Shown: positions 16,092 through 26,584, counted from the stretch's first letter. The stretch is 64,000 nucleotides of DNA from Christiangramia sp. OXR-203 (GCF_034372165.1 NZ_CP139698.1:1798001-1862000), one strand, 5' to 3'. Translations and numbers: made by a program. The notes: generated from the sequence alone by a model not told the origin.

Positions 16092-16751
16092 ATGCAGGTT
16101 CACGAACTATCCCAAAATAATTCTATCGCTAATAAATTTATAAGTCAACTGAGAGACGTACATGTGCAAAAGGACCGCATGCGCTTCCGTAGAAATATTG
16201 AGCGACTGGGAGAGATCATGTCTTATGAACTTAGCCAGGAACTCAATTACAATAAGCAAGCGATTGAAACGCCGCTTGGAACTTCTGAAATTGCTCAGCC
16301 AGACAATGAGGTTGTGATCTGTTCTATATTACGAGCAGGTTTGCCATTACACCAGGGAATCCTTAATTATTTTGATGATGCTGAAAATTCCTTTATTTCG
16401 GCTTATAGACATCATCCCAACAATGATGAGAATTTTGAAGTTCTAGTGGAATATATGGCTTCGCCTTCTCTGGAAGGTAAAACTCTAATTCTGGCAGATC
16501 CCATGCTTGCAACGGGAAAATCTTTCGCCAATGTTTTAAAAGCAATTGCCCCAATGGGAAAACCTGCGAAAATCCACCTTGTTTCTGTTATTGGCTCTTC
16601 GGAAGGAATTGAATTTTTAAAGTCAGAGTTTCCTGATAACTCTAAACTCTGGATCGCTACGATAGATAATGAACTGGATAAAAATGGTTATATAGTACCT
16701 GGTTTAGGTGACGCTGGAGATCTTTGTTACGGTCAAAAACTTCAGCATTAA
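16092..16751 (+). CDS. upp: uracil phosphoribosyltransferase
   Basis: Converts uracil and PRPP to UMP in pyrimidine salvage. At 219 residues it is near the family length. The PRPP-binding loop is ILADPMLATGKSF (about 131-143), the RAGLPLHQG segment (about 80-88) binds pyrophosphate, and the C-terminal uracil-binding GDAGDLCYG is present. The final stop overlaps the stop of the TamA-like gene by 4 bases. Upstream it is divergent from a secreted protein gene. Confidence 0.95.
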   Translation: MQVHELSQNNSIANKFISQLRDVHVQKDRMRFRRNIERLGEIMSYELSQELNYNKQAIETPLGTSEIAQPDNEVVICSILRAGLPLHQGILNYFDDAENSFISAYRHHPNNDENFEVLVEYMASPSLEGKTLILADPMLATGKSFANVLKAIAPMGKPAKIHLVSVIGSSEGIEFLKSEFPDNSKLWIATIDNELDKNGYIVPGLGDAGDLCYGQKLQH

Positions 16752-19021
16752 AAAGGATATCCAATAGCGAAGTTGAACACCGGGCTACCAAAATCATTTA
16801 CCCATCTTTCACCTTGTGGCTCATTTGGATCATGTATTGGAAACGCAAGGTCGAATCTTATCACGAAACTTTGGATATCTATTCTTAAACCTGCTCCTGC
16901 CCCAATTCCTAGCTCATTGATAAAATCTGATTGAAATTGACCTTGTTCAAAACCAGTTTCTTCCTGAGATTTACTATTCCATACATTTCCAGCATCCACG
17001 AAAAATGCACCGTTTAAATAAGTGACAATCGGAAATCTATATTCTGCGTTGGCTTCAATTCTAATGTTACCGGATTGGTCACGATATTGCTCACTGTCCT
17101 CTACACCCTGAAAGGTACCTGGACCTAAGGATCTGGTTCTAAAAGCTCTAACACTATATGGTCCACCAGAAAAATACTGTTTACTAAATGGCATTACATC
17201 TGAATTTCCATAAGGAATCCCGTAACCACCAAATAATCTGGTAGCAATCAAACTTTGATTGTCAAATCTATAATGATAACGAAAATCCATGTCCAGTTTA
17301 GCGTATTGGGCATAATCCAGTCCAAAAACTTCATTTTTACCTTCCTCATTTTCAGAACCAATAAGGCTCATGCTATTACCCGCAATATCAAAGTTCGAAT
17401 TAAGAAAGAATACATGTTTTTTCTTGGTATCTATCATTCCATTATAAGTAAAGGAATAAGTGAGACCAGCTATAAATTCCTGGTCAAAACTACTTTCCAG
17501 AATAGGGTTTTCCCTCAGTATTTCTTCAAATTCTTCACTTTCATTACCGAGTCTAATAAAGTTAAGATCTATAGGATTTAATTCATGGGTGACATACCTG
17601 TTCGCATTCCAGAAATAACCAAATGCAGCGTTCAGGCTGGTTAGGGTGAATAACTGAGCTCTCTTTAGATAATCTCCACCCAGGCTTATCCTGGTTTTCG
17701 GAATATCATATCTGAAGAAATTATTATTGAATTCAATAGGGAAAAGAAGACGTGGCACAATCAGATCATTACTTAGTGCAAAATTCAAAGAATTTTTACC
17801 TGGGATTCCGCCATCTCCAAGCTGAACTTCATATCCAAAATTAGCTGAGATATCCAGTCGCTCACCACCTTTGAACAGGTTTCTATTTGAAAAGGTTACT
17901 CCAAGATGCGGACCTGCAAAATTGTTAGATTTTGTCAGGGCCTGCAGCTCTGCTTTGATTGCACGCTTTTTTAGTGGTGACAGAAAAATATTAGCTTCAA
18001 GAAGACCAATACTGTCCACGGCCAGAGTATCTACTTCATCATACCTGATATTCACAAATTTATAAGCACCTATAGTTCCCAATCTCCTACTAGTTGCTCT
18101 AGAGGCTTCCGGACTAAAATTATCTCCAGTTTCAATAAGTAAATATGGGTCTAAATACTTTGGTTTAAAAAACAGTTCATCCTGGAAGTAGTTTTTATCC
18201 TCAAAACGCTTATAATTATTGGTAACGCTATCTTCATCTACATTGTAATTTGCATATACATTTACATTGGAGATCCTGTATGGAATAACAGACTTTGCCG
18301 GCACATCCTTTTTAAGCCTTAGAAACAGATCAAATTTTTTCTTATCGTATTGGTTTGTATCTGCTTCAAAGATTAAAAAACCGGGATTAAAATTATAAAA
18401 ACCTTCCCCTTTCAGGAATAGATCGATACGTTCTCTTTCCAATTTCAACTTCGGAAGATCAAATCTCATCCCATCTTCCAGCAGTGTCTTTTCCAGGTTG
18501 CTTTTGATCTCACGATACACTAATAATGTGTCATTATCTAGCTGATATGAGGCCATTGTGTAAGGCTCCGGCACATTTAGATCATAATTTACAAAGGCTG
18601 TTTTAGCATCTTCATCTTTTATTTCTCCTGAAGTTACATTCGAATAAAAGAAACCTCTGTTTTCCAATCTATTCAGAAGTAATTCTTCCGTATTTTCGAG
18701 ATCAACATCTGACAGATACACTGGTTCCTCTCCTAATTTTTTATTTAAAAATTTATTGATGATTCCCGGCTTCTCGCGTTGTGCTTTATAATGAAAATAA
18801 AGTCCTGGTCTCATTCCCAGGATTTGCGCGTTCGGCTCTGGCCTAAGAACACTCTGCAATTCAGCTTTCAATTGTGGTTTCTCCTTAATCGTGGAATCAG
18901 ATTCTATACTGATCTCGGCACCGGTATAAAGTGATTCTTCTTCAGGTATGAATTTTTCCACACTGCAGGACTGAAATAGTGCTACAGCTATTAATATGAT
19001 TACTGAAATTCTAATTTTCAT
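16748..19021 (-). CDS. tamL: BamA/TamA-family outer-membrane lipoprotein (TamL-like)
   Basis: A 757-residue Omp85-family protein. The N-terminus is a lipoprotein signal with lipobox LFQSC (Cys19), as in the lipidated TamA homologues of Bacteroidota. POTRA-like repeats fill about 80-400 (for example VDLENTEELLLNRLENRGFFY), and the surface-antigen beta-barrel follows, with the substrate-lid region GGPYSVRAFRTRSLGPG near 620 (the VRGF-type motif of Omp85) and a C-terminal barrel strand NFAIGYPF ending in Phe. It overlaps tamB by 11 bases and follows it in one operon, supporting a TAM-like role in outer-membrane protein or lipid transport. Confidence 0.9.
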   Translation of the reverse strand: MKIRISVIILIAVALFQSCSVEKFIPEEESLYTGAEISIESDSTIKEKPQLKAELQSVLRPEPNAQILGMRPGLYFHYKAQREKPGIINKFLNKKLGEEPVYLSDVDLENTEELLLNRLENRGFFYSNVTSGEIKDEDAKTAFVNYDLNVPEPYTMASYQLDNDTLLVYREIKSNLEKTLLEDGMRFDLPKLKLERERIDLFLKGEGFYNFNPGFLIFEADTNQYDKKKFDLFLRLKKDVPAKSVIPYRISNVNVYANYNVDEDSVTNNYKRFEDKNYFQDELFFKPKYLDPYLLIETGDNFSPEASRATSRRLGTIGAYKFVNIRYDEVDTLAVDSIGLLEANIFLSPLKKRAIKAELQALTKSNNFAGPHLGVTFSNRNLFKGGERLDISANFGYEVQLGDGGIPGKNSLNFALSNDLIVPRLLFPIEFNNNFFRYDIPKTRISLGGDYLKRAQLFTLTSLNAAFGYFWNANRYVTHELNPIDLNFIRLGNESEEFEEILRENPILESSFDQEFIAGLTYSFTYNGMIDTKKKHVFFLNSNFDIAGNSMSLIGSENEEGKNEVFGLDYAQYAKLDMDFRYHYRFDNQSLIATRLFGGYGIPYGNSDVMPFSKQYFSGGPYSVRAFRTRSLGPGTFQGVEDSEQYRDQSGNIRIEANAEYRFPIVTYLNGAFFVDAGNVWNSKSQEETGFEQGQFQSDFINELGIGAGAGLRIDIQSFVIRFDLAFPIHDPNEPQGERWVNDFGSPVFNFAIGYPF

Positions 19022-22000
19022 ATTCTGTGCTTTCTGTACCTTCTGAACTTTCTGAGTCTTCGTGTTCTTTCTTTTCCTTTTGAACTTCTTCCATCACCGC
19101 CTTTTCAAACATGTTCTTGAACTTGTTGAATTCTTTGGTGAAAATTAAGGAAATACCACTCACCACTAACTGCCCGTCAATCACATTTTCATACTGACTT
19201 TTACTGAAACCTTTCAATCTCCAGATACCATTCTCATCAAGAAGGTAGGAAATACTTACATTTCCTATAACCGGGCTTGCTTCCTGCCCTGCCTGGTTTC
19301 CTCCCTGAATGTCTACGGCACTTCCCACTTCTACGATCAACCTGTCTTCAAGAAATGCTTTCTGAGCACTAATATCTAATTGCGTACGATCCTGAGGCCC
19401 GTTGTCACCCTGGTAATCTGTATAACTATCAAGATTAAAGTTCAATTGCAGTCCGCTGTTACCAAGTACTTTGCTTGATAACATGTTTAACTGGTCAGAT
19501 AAAGCACTATTCAGGTTATCTCTGGCAACATCCATGGTACCACCACCGGCACCTGTACTTCCACCTTCCGGAAAGAACCTGTTTAGAACCAGTAATGAAA
19601 ATACTTGTTTATTTAACTCCTGTTCCTGGCTGTTCAATTGCTGAACTCTGTTATATACATTTCCGCCGATTGCACCACGTTCATCTTCTGGCATATCTAA
19701 TCCAAAGGAAATTTTTGGAGCCATAAGATCTCCGTCTACGTTTAGATAAACCAGGAAAGGAATTTCTTGTCTATACATTCCTTCCTGTTCTGGGTCTACA
19801 GCGGTTAAACTTGACGACAATAAGCCTGATGCTGCAGTTTCTATTCGATATATTGCTCTTACATCAAGTTGGGCATCAAATGGATCTCCTGCCCAGGATA
19901 CACGACTACCATCAGCTATATCGAATCGTCGTTTAACAAGGTTATAGAGACTCATTTCATAGTAACCATCGTTGATATTGTAAATTCCCGTAAGAGCAGT
20001 TCTACCGTTTGGATACATATTAAAGATTAGATCTCCTTCTCCCTGAACCTGGAAAATATCACCAGTTTCCTGGTTGATAATCACATTGAACTTAGCTCCT
20101 TCATTTACAGTTAATCTGGTAAAGATATCATAACCAGAAACTACATAGCTTTCTTCTTCAGTTTCAGTTAGAATATCGTTCGGGTTTTCCTTATTCACAA
20201 AAATAACGACCCCATCCCTTTCCTTCATTTGAAGTTCGGTTTCTGGTACTACATACGTAAGATTTGTACTTTTTCGTACATCAACATTCATAGTAACTTT
20301 TGGTAGAGTAAGATCACCCTTAATTTGAGCATCCACATCAACAACCGCAGTTCCGTAGAAAAGGTCATTATCCTCTTCCGTAGAATTAATGAGTTTAAAG
20401 TTTTCTGCCTGAACATCTAGATCAAATCCTGGGTTTAAGAAAGTTGGCGTACTTACTTCTCCATTGACCACGATTGAATTACTTTCAGCATCAACGATCT
20501 CAAAATTATTGAAATACACACCCTGATTATCCATATCAAGCTGCTCATTTGGCAAAGTAAACTGAGAATCTAGCATGGCAATGTTAAAGGAAGCAGCATC
20601 AAATTGCAGGTTTCCCTCATAAACTGGCTCTAGTAAAGTCCCATTAAGTTTAAAATTTCCACTGAAGCTTCCATTGGCATTTTTGATCTCTCCCTGAGAA
20701 AAACCTTCCAGGGCAGTCATGCGAATTTCATTAAGATCAAGATTTAGATCCAATTTTGCTGAAGGTTCAGCAGCGATATAAGACCCGGTAAGATCCAGGT
20801 CGATCTCCCCACCCTTCATCGCCATTTCGAAGTCATACTGACTAAATCCAGAAGAGTTCCCCTGTAAACTTAGAGTTCCCATATCCACGCCTAGCATGGA
20901 TAATTTGTTGATCTCCATGTCTGCCAGGATACCGGTCTCTCCAAAAGGTTCTTCATATACGATGTTCCCATTCACCTGACCCTGTGCCAGCTTCTCTTCT
21001 GGATTCAAATAACTTAGCAGTGCAGCCAACTTAAAGTTTTTAAAGTCAAGGCTCAGATGTTCTTTTTCAACACCAGTTTTATCGTTACTTATACGCATTT
21101 CCTGGTCTTCTCTAAACAATCTGAAGTTTTGGAAATTCAGGTAACCTGTATCAAAGCTTAGCATATTAGAATCCTCTATTTGCCACGGATTACCATTTAA
21201 AATCAGGTCTTTATTATCGATATGAAATTGCAAGGTATCACCCTGGAAATTCAACTGTGAAGTAGCGTGAACAACCTGGGTAGTGTCATAAACCGAGGTG
21301 AATTCAAGATTCAATTTTCTACTCTGAACATCACCTCCAATTATGGTACGCTTTATAGCCAGCGGACCGGTATTTAATTCTTTAAATGCGAACTCGAATT
21401 TTAGATCCTGTGGATTGGATCTAAGATCCAGTTTTAAACTATCGATCTCACTATTGAAGTAATTCACAAATGGCACATCGATATTGGCATCCAACCTTCT
21501 TTCAGATTCTGCAAAGTCCACATCAATATTAACCGTATCCAGTTTTTGTAGATTAAGAAGGAAGACTTCTGTTATTATTGGTGCTTCACTTATCTTAGCA
21601 TTCATCTTCATATTAACAGGATTGAAAATAGAGTCCTCCTGATAATTTTCCGTAATATATCTCTTGAAATGTCGGTCTATGGCTGCTGAAAAAGCTGCAG
21701 GTGTTGCGTTAGATTTGAGGTCTAAGTTCAGGATTCTGTTATTAATGTCTACGGAAGTAGTATCCTGTCTTACAAATGCATCTGCTTTAAAACTACCTAA
21801 TAAATAAGCTTTGTTATTATAAACCGCTACTCCGTCGATTATTTCTGCTTCAAGTTCATATTCCGAAGAATTTCCTTCAAACCAGCCCTGTAATTCAAAT
21901 GCGGCTTTGATCGTTTTTTGGGTGATTCCCAGAGCCTCCAGATCTGCACCATCCAGGTATAAACTAAAATCTACTCTTGGAGAAACAGAATCAAGAGCAA

Positions 22001-24068
22001 CATCCAATTGAGCTTCCATGTCGAGATTTGCATCCTGATATATCAAATTGACTGGTCCTTTTCCGTTTTCGAGTTCCCCGGTTATATCGATCTGCCTGAA
22101 CTCGTATCCATTATAAGTAAAACTATCTATCGTAGAATCAAGACTCGCATTAAGGTCTGCTACAGAATTTCCACTTCCGGTAAGTTTTATGTCTAATTGC
22201 AGATCACCCAGAGCATCATTTTGAAGTAACCTGCCTAAAGATATTCCATCACCCTGAACTTCTGCATCAAAAGCGATCTGATCCCCGAATTCAAAGTTTC
22301 CATCCACGTTAATATTCCCATCGGTTGTAGTGATCTTGGCATTTGTGCTAACCTTTTCCATATTACCTTTAAAACTACCATTGATACTGATCTTTTCTGG
22401 AATTTGCATCCCAAGATCAGCTTCACTTACAAAGTTTTGAAGATCTTTTCTAGTTGACGAAAGTCTTACATTTGGAAGATTAAAACTTAAGTTTTCTGGG
22501 TCCTGCGCATTTACGATACTTCCATTACCCTGAATGTTTGTATTTCTCCAACGTAGGTTTAAATTAGAAAGGTTTAGATTATCGACTTTACCATTAATGG
22601 AAAGATTTCCTTTTACTGGTGATTTAGCAAGATTCTTCAAATACTCGTTCTCTCTTAAATCTGGCTGGAAGCTGAAAAATTCGCCAAGGTCCAGATTTAT
22701 GTTTGAAAGATCAGCCTGCAGACTGGCATTTCCTGGATCTTTCATAAATGCATTCAGGTCATTATAGCTAAGCTGAACATTTCCGTTTAAACTGTTACTA
22801 ATTCCGTCGAAAGTTATATCTGTGAGCTGTATTTGATCTTTAGTAAGATCTGCTTTAAGATTGAATCGATCTATCTCAATTCCAGAAGCTTCAGTAAAAT
22901 TAAATTCTGAAATATTTAAACTCGCATTTTCGGGCGCATAAGAAATATTAGAGGCTTGTAAGTCAAGATCTTTAATATCCAAAATATCAGGGTTAAAAGT
23001 TCCTTTTTGTACCTGAGCTCCATTCACGCGGTAGAGAATGTTATTATTAGCAAGGTCTATTTCGTCAATATTAATCTTCCATTCCGGCCAAGCAAAAGCT
23101 TCAGTCGCACCATTCTCCTGCTCTTCTGTTATTGCTGAAGTAGTATTTTGCTGTATTTCAAGTATGATATCTGAATCATGAAGTTTCAGCAATTCAGAAG
23201 AGATAATGCTATCCTTTAGATTAAAATTTGACTGACTTGTTTCCAGCAATTTAATTTTCATATCTGCTGAGAGAGAATCGGGACTGGAATTGTAACTGGC
23301 ATGAACATCACTAAAATTCAGTTTTCTAATTTCAAAAACAGGTGCGGGACTTGTTTCACCTTCAGAAGGAGGAAAAGGTTTCGTTTGATTATAGGTGACC
23401 TGCGCATTATTTAAAATAGCTTCCTCAATAACAAAAGCCATGTTGGTAAGATCTGTTTCAGCAAAAGAAAGCTGGAGTTCACTAAATTTTGCCTTGGTAT
23501 CTATACCACTCACCTTATCTATATAATCAACATCAAAATCTTTTAGATCAAATTCCCCAAGAGATATCTGCATACTTGAACTAGTCGTGTCTGCCGGGGT
23601 GCTTGCAGTTTGTGTAGTATCTGAAGTAAATGCCCTCATTAGTACTTCATAGTTAAATCCTGTAATAGAATCTTCCCGAATAATATTGGCCCGAACACGT
23701 CGAGCTTCCAAAGCGTCGAGACTGAATCCATTTCCCTTTATTAAAGGCATAAAAGGGATATTCGCAGTTATGTGTTCGCTATATATTATGGTATCGCCAT
23801 CTGGATGTTCGATATACAGATCATCAACTTCAATATTTCCGTTGAATTGAATATATATCCTTTCCAGATCGATCTTAGCTCCACTCTTCTCTTCTATGGA
23901 GGATATAAACTTGTCTTTTATAATATTCTGTCCCCAGGGACTTCTTACAAATAGAAGGATAAGAATTAATAAAATGAGAATCCCAAGAAAGATCTTCCCT
24001 ATTATTTTTAAAATCTTGATAAAGCGTGCTTTGGCTGTGCTCAAAAAATGAATTTTAGAAGTTTCCAA
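19011..24068 (-). CDS. tamB: TamB-family translocation and assembly module protein (DUF490 C-terminus)
   Basis: A 1685-residue AsmA/TamB-like protein that spans the periplasm. One N-terminal membrane helix (about 19-43, IIGKIFLGILILLILILLF), then many beta-strand repeats forming a hydrophobic groove, and the C-terminal TamB/DUF490 region (about 1180-1650) with LTGIYNINDGYYEMSLYN and GSRVSWAGDPFDAQLDV. Residues after 1650 are a Glu/Ser-rich tail. The only usable starts are TTG at 24068 or TTG at 24044; an upstream stop is close. The first TTG lies inside a TAACTTTG promoter-like octamer, so the second may be the real start. Cotranscribed with the TamA-like gene. Confidence 0.9.
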   Translation of the reverse strand: METSKIHFLSTAKARFIKILKIIGKIFLGILILLILILLFVRSPWGQNIIKDKFISSIEEKSGAKIDLERIYIQFNGNIEVDDLYIEHPDGDTIIYSEHITANIPFMPLIKGNGFSLDALEARRVRANIIREDSITGFNYEVLMRAFTSDTTQTASTPADTTSSSMQISLGEFDLKDFDVDYIDKVSGIDTKAKFSELQLSFAETDLTNMAFVIEEAILNNAQVTYNQTKPFPPSEGETSPAPVFEIRKLNFSDVHASYNSSPDSLSADMKIKLLETSQSNFNLKDSIISSELLKLHDSDIILEIQQNTTSAITEEQENGATEAFAWPEWKINIDEIDLANNNILYRVNGAQVQKGTFNPDILDIKDLDLQASNISYAPENASLNISEFNFTEASGIEIDRFNLKADLTKDQIQLTDITFDGISNSLNGNVQLSYNDLNAFMKDPGNASLQADLSNINLDLGEFFSFQPDLRENEYLKNLAKSPVKGNLSINGKVDNLNLSNLNLRWRNTNIQGNGSIVNAQDPENLSFNLPNVRLSSTRKDLQNFVSEADLGMQIPEKISINGSFKGNMEKVSTNAKITTTDGNINVDGNFEFGDQIAFDAEVQGDGISLGRLLQNDALGDLQLDIKLTGSGNSVADLNASLDSTIDSFTYNGYEFRQIDITGELENGKGPVNLIYQDANLDMEAQLDVALDSVSPRVDFSLYLDGADLEALGITQKTIKAAFELQGWFEGNSSEYELEAEIIDGVAVYNNKAYLLGSFKADAFVRQDTTSVDINNRILNLDLKSNATPAAFSAAIDRHFKRYITENYQEDSIFNPVNMKMNAKISEAPIITEVFLLNLQKLDTVNIDVDFAESERRLDANIDVPFVNYFNSEIDSLKLDLRSNPQDLKFEFAFKELNTGPLAIKRTIIGGDVQSRKLNLEFTSVYDTTQVVHATSQLNFQGDTLQFHIDNKDLILNGNPWQIEDSNMLSFDTGYLNFQNFRLFREDQEMRISNDKTGVEKEHLSLDFKNFKLAALLSYLNPEEKLAQGQVNGNIVYEEPFGETGILADMEINKLSMLGVDMGTLSLQGNSSGFSQYDFEMAMKGGEIDLDLTGSYIAAEPSAKLDLNLDLNEIRMTALEGFSQGEIKNANGSFSGNFKLNGTLLEPVYEGNLQFDAASFNIAMLDSQFTLPNEQLDMDNQGVYFNNFEIVDAESNSIVVNGEVSTPTFLNPGFDLDVQAENFKLINSTEEDNDLFYGTAVVDVDAQIKGDLTLPKVTMNVDVRKSTNLTYVVPETELQMKERDGVVIFVNKENPNDILTETEEESYVVSGYDIFTRLTVNEGAKFNVIINQETGDIFQVQGEGDLIFNMYPNGRTALTGIYNINDGYYEMSLYNLVKRRFDIADGSRVSWAGDPFDAQLDVRAIYRIETAASGLLSSSLTAVDPEQEGMYRQEIPFLVYLNVDGDLMAPKISFGLDMPEDERGAIGGNVYNRVQQLNSQEQELNKQVFSLLVLNRFFPEGGSTGAGGGTMDVARDNLNSALSDQLNMLSSKVLGNSGLQLNFNLDSYTDYQGDNGPQDRTQLDISAQKAFLEDRLIVEVGSAVDIQGGNQAGQEASPVIGNVSISYLLDENGIWRLKGFSKSQYENVIDGQLVVSGISLIFTKEFNKFKNMFEKAVMEEVQKEKKEHEDSESSEGTESTEYEN

Positions 24069-24461
24069 AGTTATTGTTTAGATCTATTACGGCGAAGTCA
24101 TTGTACTAAGTTTACTAATAAACTTCTGTTAAATATCCGAAGTAAGCGCAAAAAAATTTACTTAAACTGGAACCGATTGAGCTTGGGTTGTAGAAATTAT
24201 CAACAATTTGGAGTAATAATCTACACTATCAAAAAATTAATCGGCTACTTGAATATAGGAGTTCCTGGTCTTCAAATTCATTTCATAGTTGAAACCTGAA
24301 TACTTCAAACGTCTTGCTATCAGCGATTAATATATTGTAATCGCCAATTTTAAAGGTGACTTACTCGGGGCAGGTAGTCGCGTTATGTTTTCTTATGGCA
24401 TTATTGTAGCAAGAGATGATGGGTATTAACTAAATAAGAATACTAAGAACTAAACTAAGTT
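24069..24461 (+). other. 393-base divergent intergenic region (tamB / OmpA)
   Basis: No convincing gene is visible on either strand. It holds the promoters of two divergent envelope genes and a perfect 7-bp inverted repeat GCGATTA/TAATCGC (24323-24329 and 24338-24344), which could be an operator but is too short to claim. Confidence 0.4.
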
Positions 24462-25310
24462 ATGAGAAAAGTAATCACAGCTACCGTATTAACCGCAGGT
24501 CTTTTGACCTCATGTGTTTCTAAAAAAAAATATGTTGAATTAGAAGGACAACTTAATGATACAAGAAGTACACTTCAAAAAACGCAGGTTGAGAAAGAAG
24601 AAATTGAAGAAAAGTATGCACGTATAGAAGAACGTGTTGCTGATTATAATTCCAAGATCAATTCTCTTAGAACCGAGAATGAAGGAATGATGGAAATGAA
24701 TGATCTCACCGTTATGTCCAAGAAGACAAAAGAGAAAATGAAAACAACAATTGCTAAAATCGATCCTGAAAAGGTTAAAGGTGCAGAAACTTTAGAGGAT
24801 AGTATCAACCTTGCAGTTTCTTATAATCTTAAGCAGAATATATCTGAAGGAGCTGATGCAGATGATATAGATATTAATGTAGATGAAACTGTTGTGATGA
24901 TCAATGTTTCAGATAAATTATTGTTTGGTAGCGGAAGTTACAGAGTTACAAAGGAAGCTCAGCCACTACTTAAAAAATTAGCTGAAGTAATCAATAGCGA
25001 ACCAGCTATGGAAGTTATGATCGAAGGTCATACTGATGATAGAACTATGGTAAAAGAATCCTATCTTCAGGATAACTGGGATTTAAGTGTTCGAAGAGCA
25101 ACTTCTATTGTGCGAATTCTACAGGATAAGTATAATGTAGATCCTTCAAAATTAATCGCTGCCGGAAGAAGTAGTTACCAACCTTTAGTTGATAATACTA
25201 ATAAGGACAATATGGCTAAAAACAGAAGAACCCGAATCGTAATTATCCCTAATCTGGATAAATTCTTCGCGATGCTGGAATCGGAAGGGACTATGGCTGA
25301 CACTGAATAG
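24462..25310 (+). CDS. OmpA-family peptidoglycan-binding lipoprotein
   Basis: A 282-residue envelope protein. Lipoprotein signal with lipobox LLTSC (Cys17), then a coiled-coil-like heptad region (about 25-75), a linker, and a C-terminal OmpA domain (about 145-275). The peptidoglycan-binding signature is visible in IEGHTDDRTMVKESYL, NWDLSVRRATSIVRIL and the late Arg in NRRTRIVI. It anchors the outer membrane to peptidoglycan. It is monocistronic, ending at a clear terminator. Confidence 0.92.
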   Translation: MRKVITATVLTAGLLTSCVSKKKYVELEGQLNDTRSTLQKTQVEKEEIEEKYARIEERVADYNSKINSLRTENEGMMEMNDLTVMSKKTKEKMKTTIAKIDPEKVKGAETLEDSINLAVSYNLKQNISEGADADDIDINVDETVVMINVSDKLLFGSGSYRVTKEAQPLLKKLAEVINSEPAMEVMIEGHTDDRTMVKESYLQDNWDLSVRRATSIVRILQDKYNVDPSKLIAAGRSSYQPLVDNTNKDNMAKNRRTRIVIIPNLDKFFAMLESEGTMADTE

Positions 25311-25332
25311 ATTTTTTTTAAAACTATATTAT

Positions 25333-25357
25333 AAAAGAGAGCTTCCGCTCTCTTTTT
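25333..25357 (+). terminator. terminator of the OmpA lipoprotein gene
   Basis: Ten-base arms aaaagagagc / gctctctttt around loop ttcc, followed by a T run. Confidence 0.85.
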
Positions 25358-25407
25358 TTGTTTCCATTAACGGTAGATTAACTTCCCCTTCACTATTTCT
25401 CGGTAGA

Positions 25408-25415
25408 TAGCTTTG
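25408..25415 (+). promoter_or_regulatory. possible -7 element for the gene at 25438
   Basis: TAGCTTTG matches TAnnTTTG and lies 22 bases before the ATG. No clear TTG at the usual upstream distance. Confidence 0.35.
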
Positions 25416-25437
25416 TATATTTCATAAAACTGAAATT

Positions 25438-25761
25438 ATGAAAGAAGTAAAGACAGAATCCAGTAGTTCGAAATTAATACAGTCAGATAACAAGGATTTA
25501 CCATACAATCCTGATATCACGCAAGAAGATAAAGAAGCCCTGAATGAGAAAGGTAGAAGTATGAATAAAGGACAGGATAGAGAACTTGATCATAAAGAAA
25601 AAGTTGATTTTACACCCGATGAACTTGATATTCCAGCTAGTAATGATTCAAGACCAGAAGATAAAACAGATCTGGTAGATGAGGAAAACATGCAGTTTAA
25701 TAATAAGGGGGCAAAAGAAGAAGATGTAAAATCACGTGAAAACCTAAATTCTTCTAGATAG
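25438..25761 (+). CDS. small hydrophilic, probably disordered protein
   Basis: A 107-residue protein very rich in Lys, Glu, Asp and Asn with no hydrophobic segment, signal or Cys. I do not recognise a family with confidence. The composition (repeated DKxDL, EDKTDLVDEEN, KEEDVKSREN) resembles stress-related hydrophilic proteins. It has its own putative -7 element and a terminator, so it is an independent unit, which supports it being a real gene. Confidence 0.7.
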   Translation: MKEVKTESSSSKLIQSDNKDLPYNPDITQEDKEALNEKGRSMNKGQDRELDHKEKVDFTPDELDIPASNDSRPEDKTDLVDEENMQFNNKGAKEEDVKSRENLNSSR

Positions 25762-25784
25762 GATCTAATTAATAAAATGAATTG

Positions 25785-25814
25785 AAAACCGCTGTCTGGC
25801 AGCGGTTTTTTGTT
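25785..25814 (+). terminator. terminator of the small hydrophilic protein gene
   Basis: Perfect 10-bp stem aaaaccgctg / cagcggtttt with loop tctgg, then a T run. Confidence 0.9.
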
Positions 25815-25961
25815 TCACAAATTAAGCTGTTTTTACTTATTCCTATTAAACCTTTTGAAAGCTGTAAGCGGAATGTTATTCAAATGTTAAATATAAGTGC
25901 ATTTCATCGATAATATATTGTCTTACATCGATGTTTTATGTTGTTTATCTATATTTGATAT

Positions 25962-26471
25962 ATGATGAAGAGAAGTCTCGTGAAATTTTTACTTAGCCTT
26001 GTGTTGTTTTTAATCACCTTTGTATCGGTAGCACAAAATAGTGCTACCGCCACTTTCACGGCATCTGTAACCATCGTTAAGCCTATCACATTACAAACAA
26101 CCAGTAACATGAACTTTGCAGATGTAGATGCTCAATATGGAGGTCAGGTGATACTGAATCCTGATAATAGCAGAACTGCAAATGGTGGAGCAATTCTTAA
26201 GAACTCAGCGAATGCAACAGCTGCAAATCTGCAAGTTAGCGGTCAGAATGGTTACACTTATAGTGTCCAGATACCGGAGCAAAATATTAAATTAACTAAT
26301 GGTACTACCGAAATCATTCTGAAAGATTTTAAGACAGAAATTGATTCAAAAACCTTAGATAAGGATACGCAACTAATAAAGGTTGGTGCAACTCTAGAAT
26401 TGAAGCCAGGATTAGATCCTGGATCCTATTCCAGCTCTACTCCCATTGCCGTGGTTGTTAGTTATAATTAA
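25962..26471 (+). CDS. DUF4402-family secreted subunit, copy A
   Basis: A 169-residue protein with a signal peptide (cleavage near VSVAQ, residue 25) and a DUF4402 beta-sandwich. The mature start NSATATFTASVTIVKPITLQ alternates polar and hydrophobic residues, as expected of a donor strand, and is followed by NMNFADVDA, GGQVILNPDNSRTANGG, and the closing strand PIAVVVSYN. The family is predicted to form fibre subunits in chaperone-usher-like loci, and this copy opens such a locus. The ATG at 25962 or 25965 may be the start; a TATATTTG octamer at 25950-25957 lies so close that a leaderless transcript is possible. Confidence 0.85.
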   Translation: MMKRSLVKFLLSLVLFLITFVSVAQNSATATFTASVTIVKPITLQTTSNMNFADVDAQYGGQVILNPDNSRTANGGAILKNSANATAANLQVSGQNGYTYSVQIPEQNIKLTNGTTEIILKDFKTEIDSKTLDKDTQLIKVGATLELKPGLDPGSYSSSTPIAVVVSYN

Positions 26472-26584
26472 AAACTACTACGTAAGGGAGTACTTACAAT
26501 TTTAATTTATTTAACCGTACTATAAAATCATTTAAAATTGTTAATCTTCTTTCCATTCATCGACACTTAAATGCTACTGAACGA

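Noticed and set aside
24323-24344. GCGATTA/TAATCGC inverted repeat as a regulator-binding site
   Set aside because: Seven base pairs is too short to separate from chance in an AT-rich gap, and there is no second copy.
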